Shown here in pieces: positions 52,913-61,583 of a stretch of DNA of 64,000 nt. The stretch comes from Zhaonella formicivorans (GTDB lineage Bacteria; Bacillota; DUOV01; Zhaonellaceae). Within the stretch, counting starts at the first letter, position 1, and every line of letters begins with the position of its first letter. The DNA lies in contig NZ_CP085524.1 of assembly GCF_004353525.1 (NCBI RefSeq), positions 2,730,001-2,794,000 on the forward strand, given 5' to 3'. The position numbers were made by a program, and so were the translations under genes. The notes beneath the pieces were generated by a model, which made no database searches, had not been told where the DNA came from, and saw nothing but the letters and a program-made list of their open reading frames with translations.

Positions 52913-53773
52913 CTAATAGGGTGATTTAGGATAGCCCAGGCGGTACTTGCCCCTGGTTTGTACCCCGCCCACACCATCATCTCCTGTAATCGTCTGCTGG
53001 ATGATATCCTTGATGCTAATAGTCTCGTTAATTGGCGTATAAGCAATTTTTTCAACAATAAATACCGGGTCAAAAGCATGGATCAGGACTCGCTGCGGCG
53101 CACTGGCGAAATTAGCTCCTGCCCGAAGAATCTCTTCATAATGAGACTGGCAGGCGCCGGCGAAAATAATCAGGTCATCCAAGTCGTTGTTCAGCTCCCG
53201 AGCCTTTTTAACCGCCTCCACAAAATATTTGGAATGGCGGTAACTGTTTAAATCCGTAAAATCTTTTATGCCTTTGACAACAGCATCGTGTCCGGTCAAA
53301 ACCAGAATATCGGGCCTGTACTCCCTGATGAGTTTCTGGACTACTTTAGGCTGCTCACTTTCGGGAATATGGAAGCCTTCGACCGGTACATTGAGCTGCA
53401 TGTAGTTTTCCAAGCACTTATTTAAATACTCTTCATCCCCATCCAGATGCAGCACCCGCCCCGGCACATCAAAAAAATCAACTGTATCCTTTCCTGCCCG
53501 GTACCGCAAATCTTCATACTTTACCCGGTTAAGACTGCGGAAAGATCGTATCCGGCGAAGGCAGGACAAGTTTAGCTTAATGGTTTCATGTCTGTGCATA
53601 AAAATTTCCTCGGCTCCCTTGACTTCCAGATCATCTAGCGGAGAATCGGCCAGGAGCCTTACATCCATACCTTTTAACGTGCAGGTTCCATTTTTTACTT
53701 CCAACACTTTAAAATATATATCTCCGCCGTAGGATTTACGCACCACAATATCGCCAGGTTTTATTATCGCCAT
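52913..53773 (-). CDS. yabG: sporulation-specific protease YabG
   Basis: A 286-residue cysteine-type protease of family C104. Seen: IIKPGDIVVRKSYGGDIYFK (KOW-like start), GRVLHLDGDEEYL, LVLTGHDAV, a YFVEAVKKARE stretch, FAGACQSHYEEI with the Cys/His pair, and ASAPQRVLIHAFDPVFI. Family knowledge: YabG processes coat and coat-associated proteins during sporulation in Bacillus and Clostridium. ATG behind TTGGAGGG chosen over a longer frame. It neighbours coat-like genes here, which may be its substrates (inference). Confidence 0.93.
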   Translation of the reverse strand: MAIIKPGDIVVRKSYGGDIYFKVLEVKNGTCTLKGMDVRLLADSPLDDLEVKGAEEIFMHRHETIKLNLSCLRRIRSFRSLNRVKYEDLRYRAGKDTVDFFDVPGRVLHLDGDEEYLNKCLENYMQLNVPVEGFHIPESEQPKVVQKLIREYRPDILVLTGHDAVVKGIKDFTDLNSYRHSKYFVEAVKKARELNNDLDDLIIFAGACQSHYEEILRAGANFASAPQRVLIHAFDPVFIVEKIAYTPINETISIKDIIQQTITGDDGVGGVQTRGKYRLGYPKSPY

Positions 53774-53908
53774 GAGAGCACCCTCCAAAAACAAAAATTT
53801 ACTCTACCATATGATATGGCTGGGAAAGCTAGGTGGTGCCATGTAGAATTTAACAAAAAGTCGAAATAACTCATATTATAAATTAGCGCAGGGAAAGGAG
53901 GCATAACA

Positions 53909-54739
53909 TTGCAGATCGCTGTTGTCCCAGCTCAAAACGAGGAGAAACGCATCCAAACAGTGCTAATCAACCTCCTGTCTTTACCCCTGGACAAAATAGT
54001 GGCTGTTATTAACGGCTCGGAAGATCAGACGCTGGAAAGGGTATTAGCTATTGGCAATCCTAAAATCGAAGCACTCTACTTTCAAGAAAAGCTTGGCCTG
54101 GATGTCCCCCGGGCTATAGGAGCCAAGCGGGCTCTGGAGTTGGATGCGGATCTGGTTTTATTTCATGACGGGGATATGGTAGGGCACTTTAATAATAACC
54201 TGCTGGAACTGATTGAAGGTGTAAAACAGGGTTTGGATGTGGCCCTGACAGACTGCTACCCTGTCCCGCCCCAAAACAATGCCTTGGTCAATGAACTTTT
54301 AGCTTGCAGGAAAATGCTCAACGAAAAATTGGATTGGCTTGGCCAACTGGGCCTGGCTAATCCCTCCCACGGACCCCATGTGCTCTCCCGGAAAGCTTTA
54401 TACACCATTCCACTTTACGAGCTGGCGGTTCCGCCTATGATTCTTGCCTATGCCAGGCTATATAATCTGAAAGTGGGTATAGCTACCCAAATCCCTCACC
54501 AGGAGCTTGGCTCCAGCATCAGGGGGGTGCTTCATGCAGAAAAAATAGTGCACACCATTTGCGGCGATTGCTTCGAAGCCATATCCTTTTTCGAAGGGCG
54601 CCACCGCTCGAGAAAATATGATGGGACGAATTTTACAGGTTACCATAAAGATAGAAATTTCCGACTTTTAAAAGAAATTATTGCCCGGGACTCGCTGGAA
54701 GATTTTGTGGCATGCAGCCTGCCGCCTTTTCACGTATAA
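53909..54739 (+). CDS. glycosyltransferase family 2 protein
   Basis: A 276-residue GT2-like protein: AVVPAQNEEKRIQTVLINLL, IVAVINGSEDQT, DVPRAIGAKRALELDADLVL and a DGDM motif (LFHDGDMVGH). Later LANPSHGPHVLSRKAL. No TPR tail and no membrane segment. Divergent from yabG and upstream of a cortex-hydrolase gene. TTG start behind AAAGGAGGC. The acceptor is unknown. Confidence 0.82.
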   Translation: MQIAVVPAQNEEKRIQTVLINLLSLPLDKIVAVINGSEDQTLERVLAIGNPKIEALYFQEKLGLDVPRAIGAKRALELDADLVLFHDGDMVGHFNNNLLELIEGVKQGLDVALTDCYPVPPQNNALVNELLACRKMLNEKLDWLGQLGLANPSHGPHVLSRKALYTIPLYELAVPPMILAYARLYNLKVGIATQIPHQELGSSIRGVLHAEKIVHTICGDCFEAISFFEGRHRSRKYDGTNFTGYHKDRNFRLLKEIIARDSLEDFVACSLPPFHV

Positions 54740-54791
54740 TCTTGCATAGACCAAGTGGCTCTCAAATCTAAATTAGAAGGAGGTTTTACCC

Positions 54792-55613
54792 GTGCGCAAA
54801 AAACTGCCTATCTTATTGTTGTGCGCCTTGTTACTTACTCCCACATTGGCTTATGCAGGAACATATTATGTGCAAAAAGGGGATTCGCTTTTTACAATCG
54901 GCCAGCGGTACGGCGTTTCCGCTGAATATGTGCGCCAAACTAACGGCTTGAAATCGGTTATGATCTACCCGGGACAAAAACTCTGGGTGCCTGATCAAAA
55001 AGTCAATGCCTACAACTATACAGTAAAAAAAGGAGATACTTTATACAATATCGCTAAAAAGTACGGTACAACGCCTCAGGCTATCAAGGCTACCACAGGG
55101 CTAAAATCTGATTATCTCGTTCCGGGACAAGCCCTGCTTATTCCTAAAACAAGCGCCGCCAAGCCGGTGACTTACTCCACAGGACAGCAAACGACCAAGC
55201 TGGCCTCCAGGGCGGGAAGTTCCGCCGAATTGCGCCAGGAAACGCAGAAGAACAAGGTTTCTGCAGAGGAGTTTGAATTACTGGCCAAAATAGTGTATGG
55301 AGAATCCAGGGGAGAGCCATTTAAAGGTCAAGTTGCAGTAGCAGCCGTGGTATTAAACAGGGTAAAAAGTCCTAAGTTCCCTAACACCATCAAAGGGGTA
55401 ATTTTTCAACCAGGGGCTTTTACGGCCGTAGTGGATGGACAGGCTTATCTGAACCCCGATGAAACCGCTTATAAAGCTGTACAGGCAGCTTTAGACGGAT
55501 GGGACCCCACCAATGGAGCCTTGTATTACTGGAACCCAGCCAAAACAACCAATAAATGGATTTGGTCTAAACCGATTAAAATGCAAATAGGCAGCCATGT
55601 ATTTGCTGACTAG
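54792..55613 (+). CDS. LysM-SleB-type spore cortex/cell-wall hydrolase
   Basis: A 273-residue secreted enzyme. Signal peptide (4-22, ending AYA). LysM 1 at about 24-67 (YYVQKGDSLFTIGQRYG) and LysM 2 at about 75-118 (YTVKKGDTLYNIAKKYG). A Hydrolase_2 (SleB/CwlJ) domain lies at about 160-272: AKIVYGESRGEPFKGQVAVA with the catalytic Glu, then FQPGAFTAVVDGQ and GALYYWNPAKT. The family cleaves cortex peptidoglycan during germination; LysM replaces the SleB PG-binding domain. GTG start behind GAAGGAGG. Confidence 0.92.
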   Translation: MRKKLPILLLCALLLTPTLAYAGTYYVQKGDSLFTIGQRYGVSAEYVRQTNGLKSVMIYPGQKLWVPDQKVNAYNYTVKKGDTLYNIAKKYGTTPQAIKATTGLKSDYLVPGQALLIPKTSAAKPVTYSTGQQTTKLASRAGSSAELRQETQKNKVSAEEFELLAKIVYGESRGEPFKGQVAVAAVVLNRVKSPKFPNTIKGVIFQPGAFTAVVDGQAYLNPDETAYKAVQAALDGWDPTNGALYYWNPAKTTNKWIWSKPIKMQIGSHVFAD

Positions 55614-55630
55614 TTATATCGCTATCTCAC

Positions 55631-55664
55631 TAAAAGCGGGACTTTATAAGTTCCGCTTTTTTTA
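55631..55664 (+). terminator. terminator after LysM-SleB gene
   Basis: AAAAGCGGGACTT / AAGTTCCGCTTTTTTTAT. Confidence 0.92.
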
Positions 55665-55765
55665 TACTTTGGGGCTGAAGATATATACACACAGTAACCA
55701 CACGCCTTCCAGCAACATAGTATAGATTAGCAAATAAACTAAGTTAACTTCAAGGAGGAAGGAAA

Positions 55766-56488
55766 ATGTTCAAGAAGCCAATTGAACTTGAATGCCGTCC
55801 AGTGCTTAAAGATGTCATTTGTGCATTTGGGGAAAAATGTTTTCACAATATCCATTACATTTGTGAAACCATAAATGGAGAGTGTATCCCCAGTGACGCC
55901 TGCCCTTTTAACGCAATAGTAAACAACTTGCAGATCCACACAGTTTCAAGGACTAATGGCTGTGTACGCATCACCGGTACATATGACATCTTTGTGTGGT
56001 TCAGGTTTAACGGGCAAAGGATGATTGGGCAAGCGGAACGTTTATGCGTGCCATTTAATGTTCAGGTGCCAATTTTTGCTGTTAATGACGGCTGTAAGAC
56101 GCTGGTTTGTGAGGACGGGGAAATATTAGGTACTCAGGTTTGTGCGTTAAATACCCGCCTGGACATTATTGAGGCTGTAGTAGAGCGGGATGTAGACCAC
56201 CACCATCATCATTCGCCCATTGAGGTTTGCCCAGACTGTGAATTCCGGCTTAAGATCGTGGTAGAAAAAATATTCCAGGCTTTTGAGCATGGTCCACAGG
56301 TTCTCTGCATTCCAGTATGCCCACCGGAAGCTTGTCCTACGCCAACTGAAGGGCCAATTGGCGGCGAATGTCCACCGCTTACGAGGCCGACCAAATGCCC
56401 TGATTTCTGCCGCCAAGATGAGGTATTTAACCCGGATAACTGCGATCAATGCCCGCCGCCACAAGTATGCGACCATAGACAAGGATAA
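55766..56488 (+). CDS. Cys-rich coat-like protein, paralogue A
   Basis: A 240-residue protein with about 25 cysteines, no signal peptide. It shares with 57629 and 60290 the blocks KDVICAFGEKCFHNIHYICE, CIPSDACPF, GTYDIFVWF, AERLCVPF, LVCEDGE and FEHGPQVLCIPVCPPEAC. The C terminus is Cys/Pro-rich (CPDFCRQDEVF, CDQCPPPQVC). A natural HHHHH stretch follows DVD near residue 148. No family name recognised; disulfide or metal cross-linked coat/exosporium role is inference from composition and from neighbours. RBS AAGGAGGAAGG. Confidence 0.7.
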   Translation: MFKKPIELECRPVLKDVICAFGEKCFHNIHYICETINGECIPSDACPFNAIVNNLQIHTVSRTNGCVRITGTYDIFVWFRFNGQRMIGQAERLCVPFNVQVPIFAVNDGCKTLVCEDGEILGTQVCALNTRLDIIEAVVERDVDHHHHHSPIEVCPDCEFRLKIVVEKIFQAFEHGPQVLCIPVCPPEACPTPTEGPIGGECPPLTRPTKCPDFCRQDEVFNPDNCDQCPPPQVCDHRQG

Positions 56489-56520
56489 TTACCCTCCTAT
56501 TTTATTAAAAAGCAGGTTCT

Positions 56521-56547
56521 AAAAAGCAGGTTAGGCCTGCTTTTTAA
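56521..56547 (+). terminator. terminator after coat-like A
   Basis: AAAAAGCAGG / CCTGCTTTTT with a 5-nt loop; the left arm is also duplicated at 56508-56517. Confidence 0.88.
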
Positions 56548-56588
56548 GTGATGGGCTGAAATCCTAATAATGAAAGAAGGTGAAGGCT

Positions 56589-57476
56589 GTGCAAAGTAAA
56601 ACCCCTCTTGTTTCCATTATCTTGCCGTGTAAGAATGAAGGAGAAAATGTTAAAAAGACTTTGGATTCTATCCTAAGTACTGCTACCGGCATGAAATATG
56701 AGATTATAGTAGTTGATGACGGTTCTCAAGATGATGGTGTAGAAACTGTTAAAAACGATCCCAAATACCAAAAGGTTAATTTTTTAAATTCAAATGGTGT
56801 TGGTTCAGCAAAAGCCAGGAATTTTGGTGCAGAAATGGCTAAAGGCGAGTATTTGGTGTTTTGTGATGCTCACGTGTTTGTGGAAGCCTTTTGGCTGGAT
56901 AGGCTTGTAGCCACATTTAAATCACCGGAAATTGGGGCTGTCTGTCCCGCCATTGCTTCCCACGATAATCCGGCGGCAACGGGCTATGGACAGCTGATGA
57001 CAGAAAAAGTCCAAGCGCAATGGCATTTAAACAACCCAAAGGAGATTAGTCCCGTGGCGGTTGCTCCCGGGGGATGTATTGTTTTCAGAAAAAAAGTTTT
57101 TGAGGAGATTGGTGGATTTAATAAAGGATTTCGGGTCTGGGGCCTCGAAGATTTAGAAATCTCTTACCGTACTTGGATTATGGGCTATTCCTGCGTAGTG
57201 AATCCCCACGTTAAAGTTCTTCATGTATTTCGTCAGGCACACCCTTACCGGGTTACCATGGAGGATGTTAACTACAATCTTTTGTATATGGCTTTTGTAC
57301 ATTTTAAAGCGGAAAGGATAGCTAGAATTTTAGATTTACTTAAAAATTATCCTACTTTTAGTCAGGTTTTAGTTTCGGCTATTTTTAGCGATGCATGGAA
57401 ACAGAGGAAATACTACAGTGAAGTACGTAAGCGGGATGACGATTGGTATATGGAGTATTTTAAAGTAAATTTATAG
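56589..57476 (+). CDS. glycosyltransferase family 2 protein
   Basis: A 295-residue GT2. Seen: VSIILPCKNEGENVKKTLDS, IIVVDDGSQDDGVE, GSAKARNFGAEMAKGEYLVF with a CDAHVFVE DxD-type motif, APGGCIVFRKKVFEEIGGF and RVWGLEDLEISYR. These are polypeptide GalNAc-transferase/chondroitin-synthase-like features, including the galactosyltransferase_C-like GLED motif. Located between two Cys-rich coat-like genes, so it may glycosylate them (inference). GTG start behind AGAAGG. Confidence 0.85.
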   Translation: MQSKTPLVSIILPCKNEGENVKKTLDSILSTATGMKYEIIVVDDGSQDDGVETVKNDPKYQKVNFLNSNGVGSAKARNFGAEMAKGEYLVFCDAHVFVEAFWLDRLVATFKSPEIGAVCPAIASHDNPAATGYGQLMTEKVQAQWHLNNPKEISPVAVAPGGCIVFRKKVFEEIGGFNKGFRVWGLEDLEISYRTWIMGYSCVVNPHVKVLHVFRQAHPYRVTMEDVNYNLLYMAFVHFKAERIARILDLLKNYPTFSQVLVSAIFSDAWKQRKYYSEVRKRDDDWYMEYFKVNL

Positions 57477-57628
57477 TTTTGCCAAAACTTGCCAGGGCGA
57501 AATTTTTGTTTTATTGGGAAAAATAAAACAAAATGTAAGAATTTATGTCAAATTATTACCTCTTTCATATACTGTATTAGGTGTATTGCTATCCACCTAA
57601 AAAAGTATATCGAAGGAGGGTAAAAGTT

Positions 57629-58363
57629 TTGAACGTTGATCTTCGCGGCAGACCAACTACACTGGAGTGCCAGCCTGTTTTTAAAGATGTTATATGTCGC
57701 TTTGGGGAAAAGTGTTTCCACAATATCCATTACCTTTGCACTACCAGGGATACGGCCAGTGGCTGTATTCCGGGGGATGCGTGCCCCTTTGAAGCTTTAG
57801 TGACAAATTTAAGGATTGATTCAGTGGAAAGAGCCAATGGATGTGTTCGGATTTGTGGACGTTATGATATTACAGTATTTTTCCGCTTTGACGGACAGCG
57901 CAGAATTGGGCAGGCAGAACGTGACAATGTTGATTTTTGCGTGCAGGTTCCCTTATCAAATGTGAATGATGGTTGTGTGGAGATTGTTTGTGAGGACGGT
58001 CGGAAATTCGAGACTGAAGTTTGTGCTTTTAACACTCGGCTGGAAGTTGTGGAAGCTACTGTTGAACCTGATCCGGATGCTGAAAACATCTGCCATAATT
58101 GTCCTACACGGCTTAGAGTGGTTGTAGAGAAAATCTTTCGTGCTTTCGAACATGGACCGCAAGTCCTTTGCATTCCGGTCTGCCCACCTGAGGCTTGTGC
58201 ACCTCCGCCGCCGGGAACGATTAGCCCGGCCTGTCCGCCTTTTGTCAAGCCGACGGAGTGCCCATCCTTCTGTGTGGATGATGAAGTCTTTTTCCCCGAC
58301 AATTGCGACGTCTGTCCGCCTCCCCAGACTACTGTAAGGCCAACCAGGCCATGTAATAGCTGA
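57629..58363 (+). CDS. Cys-rich coat-like protein, paralogue B
   Basis: A 244-residue paralogue of A, with the same blocks: LECQPVFKDVICRFGEKCFH, GCIPGDACPF, GRYDITVFFRF, AERDNVDFC, IVCEDGR, FEHGPQVLCIPVCPPEAC, CPSFCVDDEVF and CDVCPPPQ. TTG start chosen behind GAAGGAGGG. The His run of A is replaced by EPDPDAENIC. Close similarity to A suggests fairly recent duplication. Confidence 0.7.
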   Translation: MNVDLRGRPTTLECQPVFKDVICRFGEKCFHNIHYLCTTRDTASGCIPGDACPFEALVTNLRIDSVERANGCVRICGRYDITVFFRFDGQRRIGQAERDNVDFCVQVPLSNVNDGCVEIVCEDGRKFETEVCAFNTRLEVVEATVEPDPDAENICHNCPTRLRVVVEKIFRAFEHGPQVLCIPVCPPEACAPPPPGTISPACPPFVKPTECPSFCVDDEVFFPDNCDVCPPPQTTVRPTRPCNS

Positions 58364-58430
58364 AGTCATTTATCTTATATAAACAGTTTAAATGCGGAGG
58401 TATTTTTAAAGCGCAATCCTGGCTACAGAA

Positions 58431-58473
58431 AAGACGGCTCTTGTATGCGATGCAAAGAGGGCCGTCCTTTTTG
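58431..58473. terminator. terminator between convergent genes
   Basis: GACGGCTCTT / AAGAGGGCCGTC followed by CTTTTTG; the loop includes TATGCGATGC. Confidence 0.8.
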
Positions 58474-58478
58474 TTCTC

Positions 58479-59606
58479 TTAAAGAGGTAATTTGGTGGTA
58501 GTCGCGCTTATATACCATCGGTCTGTAAAGTCATCTCTGGTGAGAAGCAGTAATAAACTGGCTTTGGTAAAAGCTTTTTCTTCCGGTTTGCGCCAGGTTA
58601 CGGTTGTCGCTACCGGTAAAAACAGATCATCAATGCTTGAGTCAGCTGTGTCAATCGTAAAAGTATTAATATCGTCGATACGGCCTAAATTTGTTTTTAT
58701 TTCGGCAAATTCTTCTGGACTGGTAAAACGCAGTGTTAGGCTGGCCATGCCCCAATCGTGTTGTTTCAGGGCAGTATAAAAGATTGCAATTAGTTCCCGG
58801 GGAGAGGCCTGCCATATTTTTTCTTCTAGAACACCTGCTGCTTTTGCAATCATCAACTGGTGGGCAAGATCTTGGTTCCTGCTTTTGTGAACTTTGCTGC
58901 CTTGAAAATGAATACAGAAATGTCCTGGAAAATCATTATCATTGATAGCCCCGGCTCCATGGGGCATACCATTCATAGATGCGGCTATTCGGCGGTCGTT
59001 AATCTGAATAATAATCGCTCGGCGGCGCCAGGACCACTTGCCATTATAAATCTTTTTCATGGTCATGGTGTCCAGGGCGGTTAATGGCTGCACATCGGCA
59101 TGCTCGCTTCCGGCCCTGCGCTGGACCCGAAACTTAAGGCCGGTTTCAAAATCGATTACAGTGGCTGTACCATTTTTGGGTAATAATTTCCTTGCTTCAG
59201 ACCAGGGAAGGTATTCTCCATAATATTCCACCCCTAAAATTTTAAAATATTTTTCTAATGCAGCTGAGGTATGGGGCTTCAGTTCAAGAATAATTGGTTT
59301 AGTTCCATGTACTAATTTGTTGTTGAGATAGTAAAGTTTCTCAGTTTTGCCGGAAGTGGAGAGTAACACATATCTACCAGCGACCACATAACCTGACCGC
59401 CTGGTAGAGGGAGAGGCTCGCTTAAAGGTATGCTCTAAATCATGTAAGAGGTGTTTGTCCTCGATTGGTAGGCTTGTATTTAAACCGGTGATACCAACAA
59501 CAGCTGTTGGTGCTGTCTGATTATTTGTCCTCAATAAAAACAATAGAGCGACAAGGATGACCGCTCCCAGGAGACTTGCACCGGCAGCTTTTAACCTATT
59601 AGACAT
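58479..59606 (-). CDS. membrane-anchored protein with Cys-His motif, possible L,D-transpeptidase relative
   Basis: A 375-residue protein. Signal-anchor at 8-26 (AAGASLLGAVILVALLFLL). Middle domain: KYFKILGVEYYGEYLPWSEA, then VIDFETGLKFRVQRRAGSEH, HADVQPL, and NDFPGHFCIHFQGSKVHKSR followed by DLAHQLMIAKAAG. The ordered His/Cys residues (GHFCIHF, then H and DxxHQ) resemble an active site like that of YkuD-type enzymes, but the HGxx...SHGC order is not present. The C-terminal 110 residues look like an NTF2-like domain (IAIFYTALKQHDWGMASL). Cell-wall role is inference. Confidence 0.6.
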   Translation of the reverse strand: MSNRLKAAGASLLGAVILVALLFLLRTNNQTAPTAVVGITGLNTSLPIEDKHLLHDLEHTFKRASPSTRRSGYVVAGRYVLLSTSGKTEKLYYLNNKLVHGTKPIILELKPHTSAALEKYFKILGVEYYGEYLPWSEARKLLPKNGTATVIDFETGLKFRVQRRAGSEHADVQPLTALDTMTMKKIYNGKWSWRRRAIIIQINDRRIAASMNGMPHGAGAINDNDFPGHFCIHFQGSKVHKSRNQDLAHQLMIAKAAGVLEEKIWQASPRELIAIFYTALKQHDWGMASLTLRFTSPEEFAEIKTNLGRIDDINTFTIDTADSSIDDLFLPVATTVTWRKPEEKAFTKASLLLLLTRDDFTDRWYISATTTKLPL

Positions 59607-59663
59607 TAATCATCCCAACCTAACGATTTTACTACAATTACTATATTCCGTCAGGTCCAGGAT

Positions 59664-59933
59664 ATGACTTTGACGCTCTCTAATGCTATGGAAGGCCTGG
59701 AATTCTTATTTAAGCCTGATTTTTCCAAAATAACCGGGACGACTATTTTAACAGCCTTGGGATTATCGTTTTTTAAGCTCTCACTGGGAATGGGGACAGT
59801 GCTCACTTACGGCAGGTATATGGGCGAAGATGAGAACTTTTTTTGGCCAATCAGAAAGTTTATCGACTTTCTGATGCGGGCTGATAATAGTTTGTCGACA
59901 GACGTCCATGCTGCTGTCGCAACACCATCATAA
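59664..59933 (+). pseudogene. remnant of NSS-family sodium-dependent transporter
   Basis: The frame reads SNAMEGLEFLFKPDFSKITG, then LGLSFFKLSLGMGTVLTYG and RYMGEDENFF. This is an internal part of NSS transporters (PDFSKIT...FFSLSLGMGxxxTYGSY). Only about 70 residues remain of a roughly 450-residue protein. There is no RBS and the frame runs into repeat DNA at about 59885. Confidence 0.7.
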
Positions 59934-60165
59934 GTATGAAAAATTGTAACCCATTGTGTGTAGCTGCGACATATAACAAGCCATAGAGCGCTCTGTGAAG
60001 AGTTTGACTGTAAGCGGCCGAGCAGCATGGACGCTGCGAGAGCGCTGGAGTGGCATGGACGCCGCGTCAGCGCGTGCCGCTGGAAGTCAAACGATGAGCA
60101 GAAGCAGCGCTCTTGGCGAAGTCATCCCGGAGCAGCAGACACAAGGGTTAACATTTTGAGGGTAG
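59905..60165 (+). repeat. MITE-like repeat, copy 3 (long)
   Basis: Contains GAAAAATTGTAACCCATTGT, GTGTAGCTGCGACATATAAC, GCCATAGAGCGCTCTGTGAA and AGAGTTTGACTGTAAGCGG. A GC-rich middle follows (about 60025-60130) with repeated GGACGC and GCTGG words, and the copy ends GGAGCAGCAGACACAAGGG. Outer ends are imperfect inverted repeats (CCATTGTGTGTAGCTGC / GCAGCAGACACAAGG). The palindrome at 60171 follows directly. No protein-coding signal. Confidence 0.75.
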
Positions 60166-60170
60166 TCTGG

Positions 60171-60186
60171 CTTGGCGCAAGCCAAG
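60171..60186. repeat. palindrome CTTGGC-GCAA-GCCAAG, second copy
   Basis: Identical to 7701-7716 and followed by the same TTTTCTTTATT type sequence. Both copies lie shortly upstream of a gene. Confidence 0.8.
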
Positions 60187-60289
60187 TTTTCTTTATTTTT
60201 TACACTATGCAAAGTCACAGCTTTCCGCTCCCACATATAATATAGTAGTATTTGAGCCAGCAGTGCGGGCTGTTGAAGGAGGGGCGGAA

Positions 60290-61348
60290 GTGGACAACAA
60301 AACAGGCAAATTCCAGGTGCGATGCGGGTCCGATGTGGAGGATGTTGTCTGCCGGATGGGGCAAAAATGCTTTCATAACATTCATTACCTCTGCCATACT
60401 ACAAGGGGAGCTTGTATTCCGGCCGATGCCTGTCCTTTTCAGGCGCTGGTCTCCAACCTTTACATAGCCTCGCTTACCAGGGCCGGTGAATGTGCCGGAA
60501 TTACAGGTACTTACGATGTACGGGTGTGGTTCACTTATAACAATGGTCATGCAATTGCTGAGGCAGAGCGCACCGCTATCCCTTTTAGGGTTCATATTCC
60601 CTTGGCCGACGTGGCTGCCGGTTGTCAGGAGATTGTTTGTGAAGAGGGCATCAGGCTGGAAACTAAGCTTTGCGCAACCAACCTGAAGCTGGAAGTGGTG
60701 GAGGCGGCTTTGGAAGCTGAGAAGCGCGAGACCGTCTGCCAGGGATGGAATACCCGCTTAAAAGTGATTGTGGAAAAAGAGTTTCTAGTTTTTGAACATG
60801 GTTTGCAGAGGTTATGCGTTGCCCGGTGTGTGCGCAAGTTTGCCCCCCATCCCTTAGAAGGGTCCTCGGGTGAAGTGTGCCAGCCTTTTGTCAACCCCAC
60901 GGTATGCCCAAAACTCTGTACTCAGGACGAAGTCCAAAAGGCGGATGTTTGTGACGTATGCCCTCCTCTCCAGGAAAAGCCGAAAGAGGATGCATCCTCC
61001 TCACCCGGCGCGGCGCTTTTACCTGCGCTCCAAGGGAGCCCTAATAGAGACCGGGATATGCCCACATCGCCGGGAGCAATTAAGGGCAGGTTGATGGATG
61101 AAAACGGCAACGGGCTGTTCATGGCCAGAATAATTGCCAGCGACGGGAAACAGCAGTTCAGGGCCCGTACCAATTATAAAGGCTTTTTTCTCTTGCCCCT
61201 TTACCCCGACACCTACGAATTGACAGCAATGAAAAGGGGATACATAGCCCAAACCCTAGAGATTACTTTGGGATCCGGTGAGATTAAAGAACTGGAGTTA
61301 ACTTTAGCCCCTGATCCCTTAAGCAAAGGATTTAGGCTAAAACTCTGA
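60290..61348 (+). CDS. Cys-rich coat-like protein, paralogue C, with carboxypeptidase-regulatory-like tail
   Basis: A 352-residue protein. Residues 1-225 align with paralogues A and B (VEDVVCRMGQKCFHNIHYLC, CIPADACPF, GTYDVRVWFTY, AERTAIPF, IVCEEGI, FEHGLQRLC). The CPPEAC end is degenerate. After a Ser/Pro/Ala linker (225-260), residues 262-342 form a CarboxypepD_reg-like beta-sandwich: GAIKGRLMDENGNGLFMARI, YKGFFLLPLYPDTYELTAMK. GTG start behind GAAGGAGGGGCGG. Translated with the small gene 15 nt downstream. Confidence 0.72.
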   Translation: MDNKTGKFQVRCGSDVEDVVCRMGQKCFHNIHYLCHTTRGACIPADACPFQALVSNLYIASLTRAGECAGITGTYDVRVWFTYNNGHAIAEAERTAIPFRVHIPLADVAAGCQEIVCEEGIRLETKLCATNLKLEVVEAALEAEKRETVCQGWNTRLKVIVEKEFLVFEHGLQRLCVARCVRKFAPHPLEGSSGEVCQPFVNPTVCPKLCTQDEVQKADVCDVCPPLQEKPKEDASSSPGAALLPALQGSPNRDRDMPTSPGAIKGRLMDENGNGLFMARIIASDGKQQFRARTNYKGFFLLPLYPDTYELTAMKRGYIAQTLEITLGSGEIKELELTLAPDPLSKGFRLKL

Positions 61349-61362
61349 TAGAAGGTGAAGGT

Positions 61363-61548
61363 ATGGCGTTAAAGGATAATTTACGCAAAGCTATCAGGAG
61401 CGGGGAAGATTTGGCCAGGAGCTGTGAGATTTTTGCTAGGGAAGCAGGCAATGAGCAAGCCGCAAAAATCTTTCTCAGGATGGCTGAAAGTATTCTTTCC
61501 AGCGTGGCGGAATTAAGGAGTGAACTGAAAAAATACTGCGGCACCTGA
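61363..61548 (+). CDS. small helical protein
   Basis: A 61-residue, fully helical, charged protein (ALKDNLRKAIRSGEDLARSC, EAGNEQAAKIFLRMAESIL) with two cysteines. Not recognised. RBS GAAGGTGAAGG; 15 nt after coat-like C, so likely co-expressed. Its size and charge pattern recall small sporulation proteins, but no family can be named. Confidence 0.6.
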   Translation: MALKDNLRKAIRSGEDLARSCEIFAREAGNEQAAKIFLRMAESILSSVAELRSELKKYCGT

Positions 61549-61559
61549 GGATAAGTTAA

Positions 61560-61583
61560 CCCGCCGGTGGCGGGAATTTTTCG
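61560..61583 (+). terminator. terminator
   Basis: CCCGCC / GGCGGG with a 3-nt loop followed by AATTTTT. Confidence 0.85.

Noticed and set aside
56200-56216. Penta-His stretch as a sign of vector or tag contamination
   Set aside because: It lies inside a full-length native gene with paralogues on both sides; no vector sequence is nearby.
57862-58302. 146-codon minus-strand frame
   Set aside because: Antisense of coat-like protein B; no RBS and a composition dictated by the Cys/Pro-rich coding strand.
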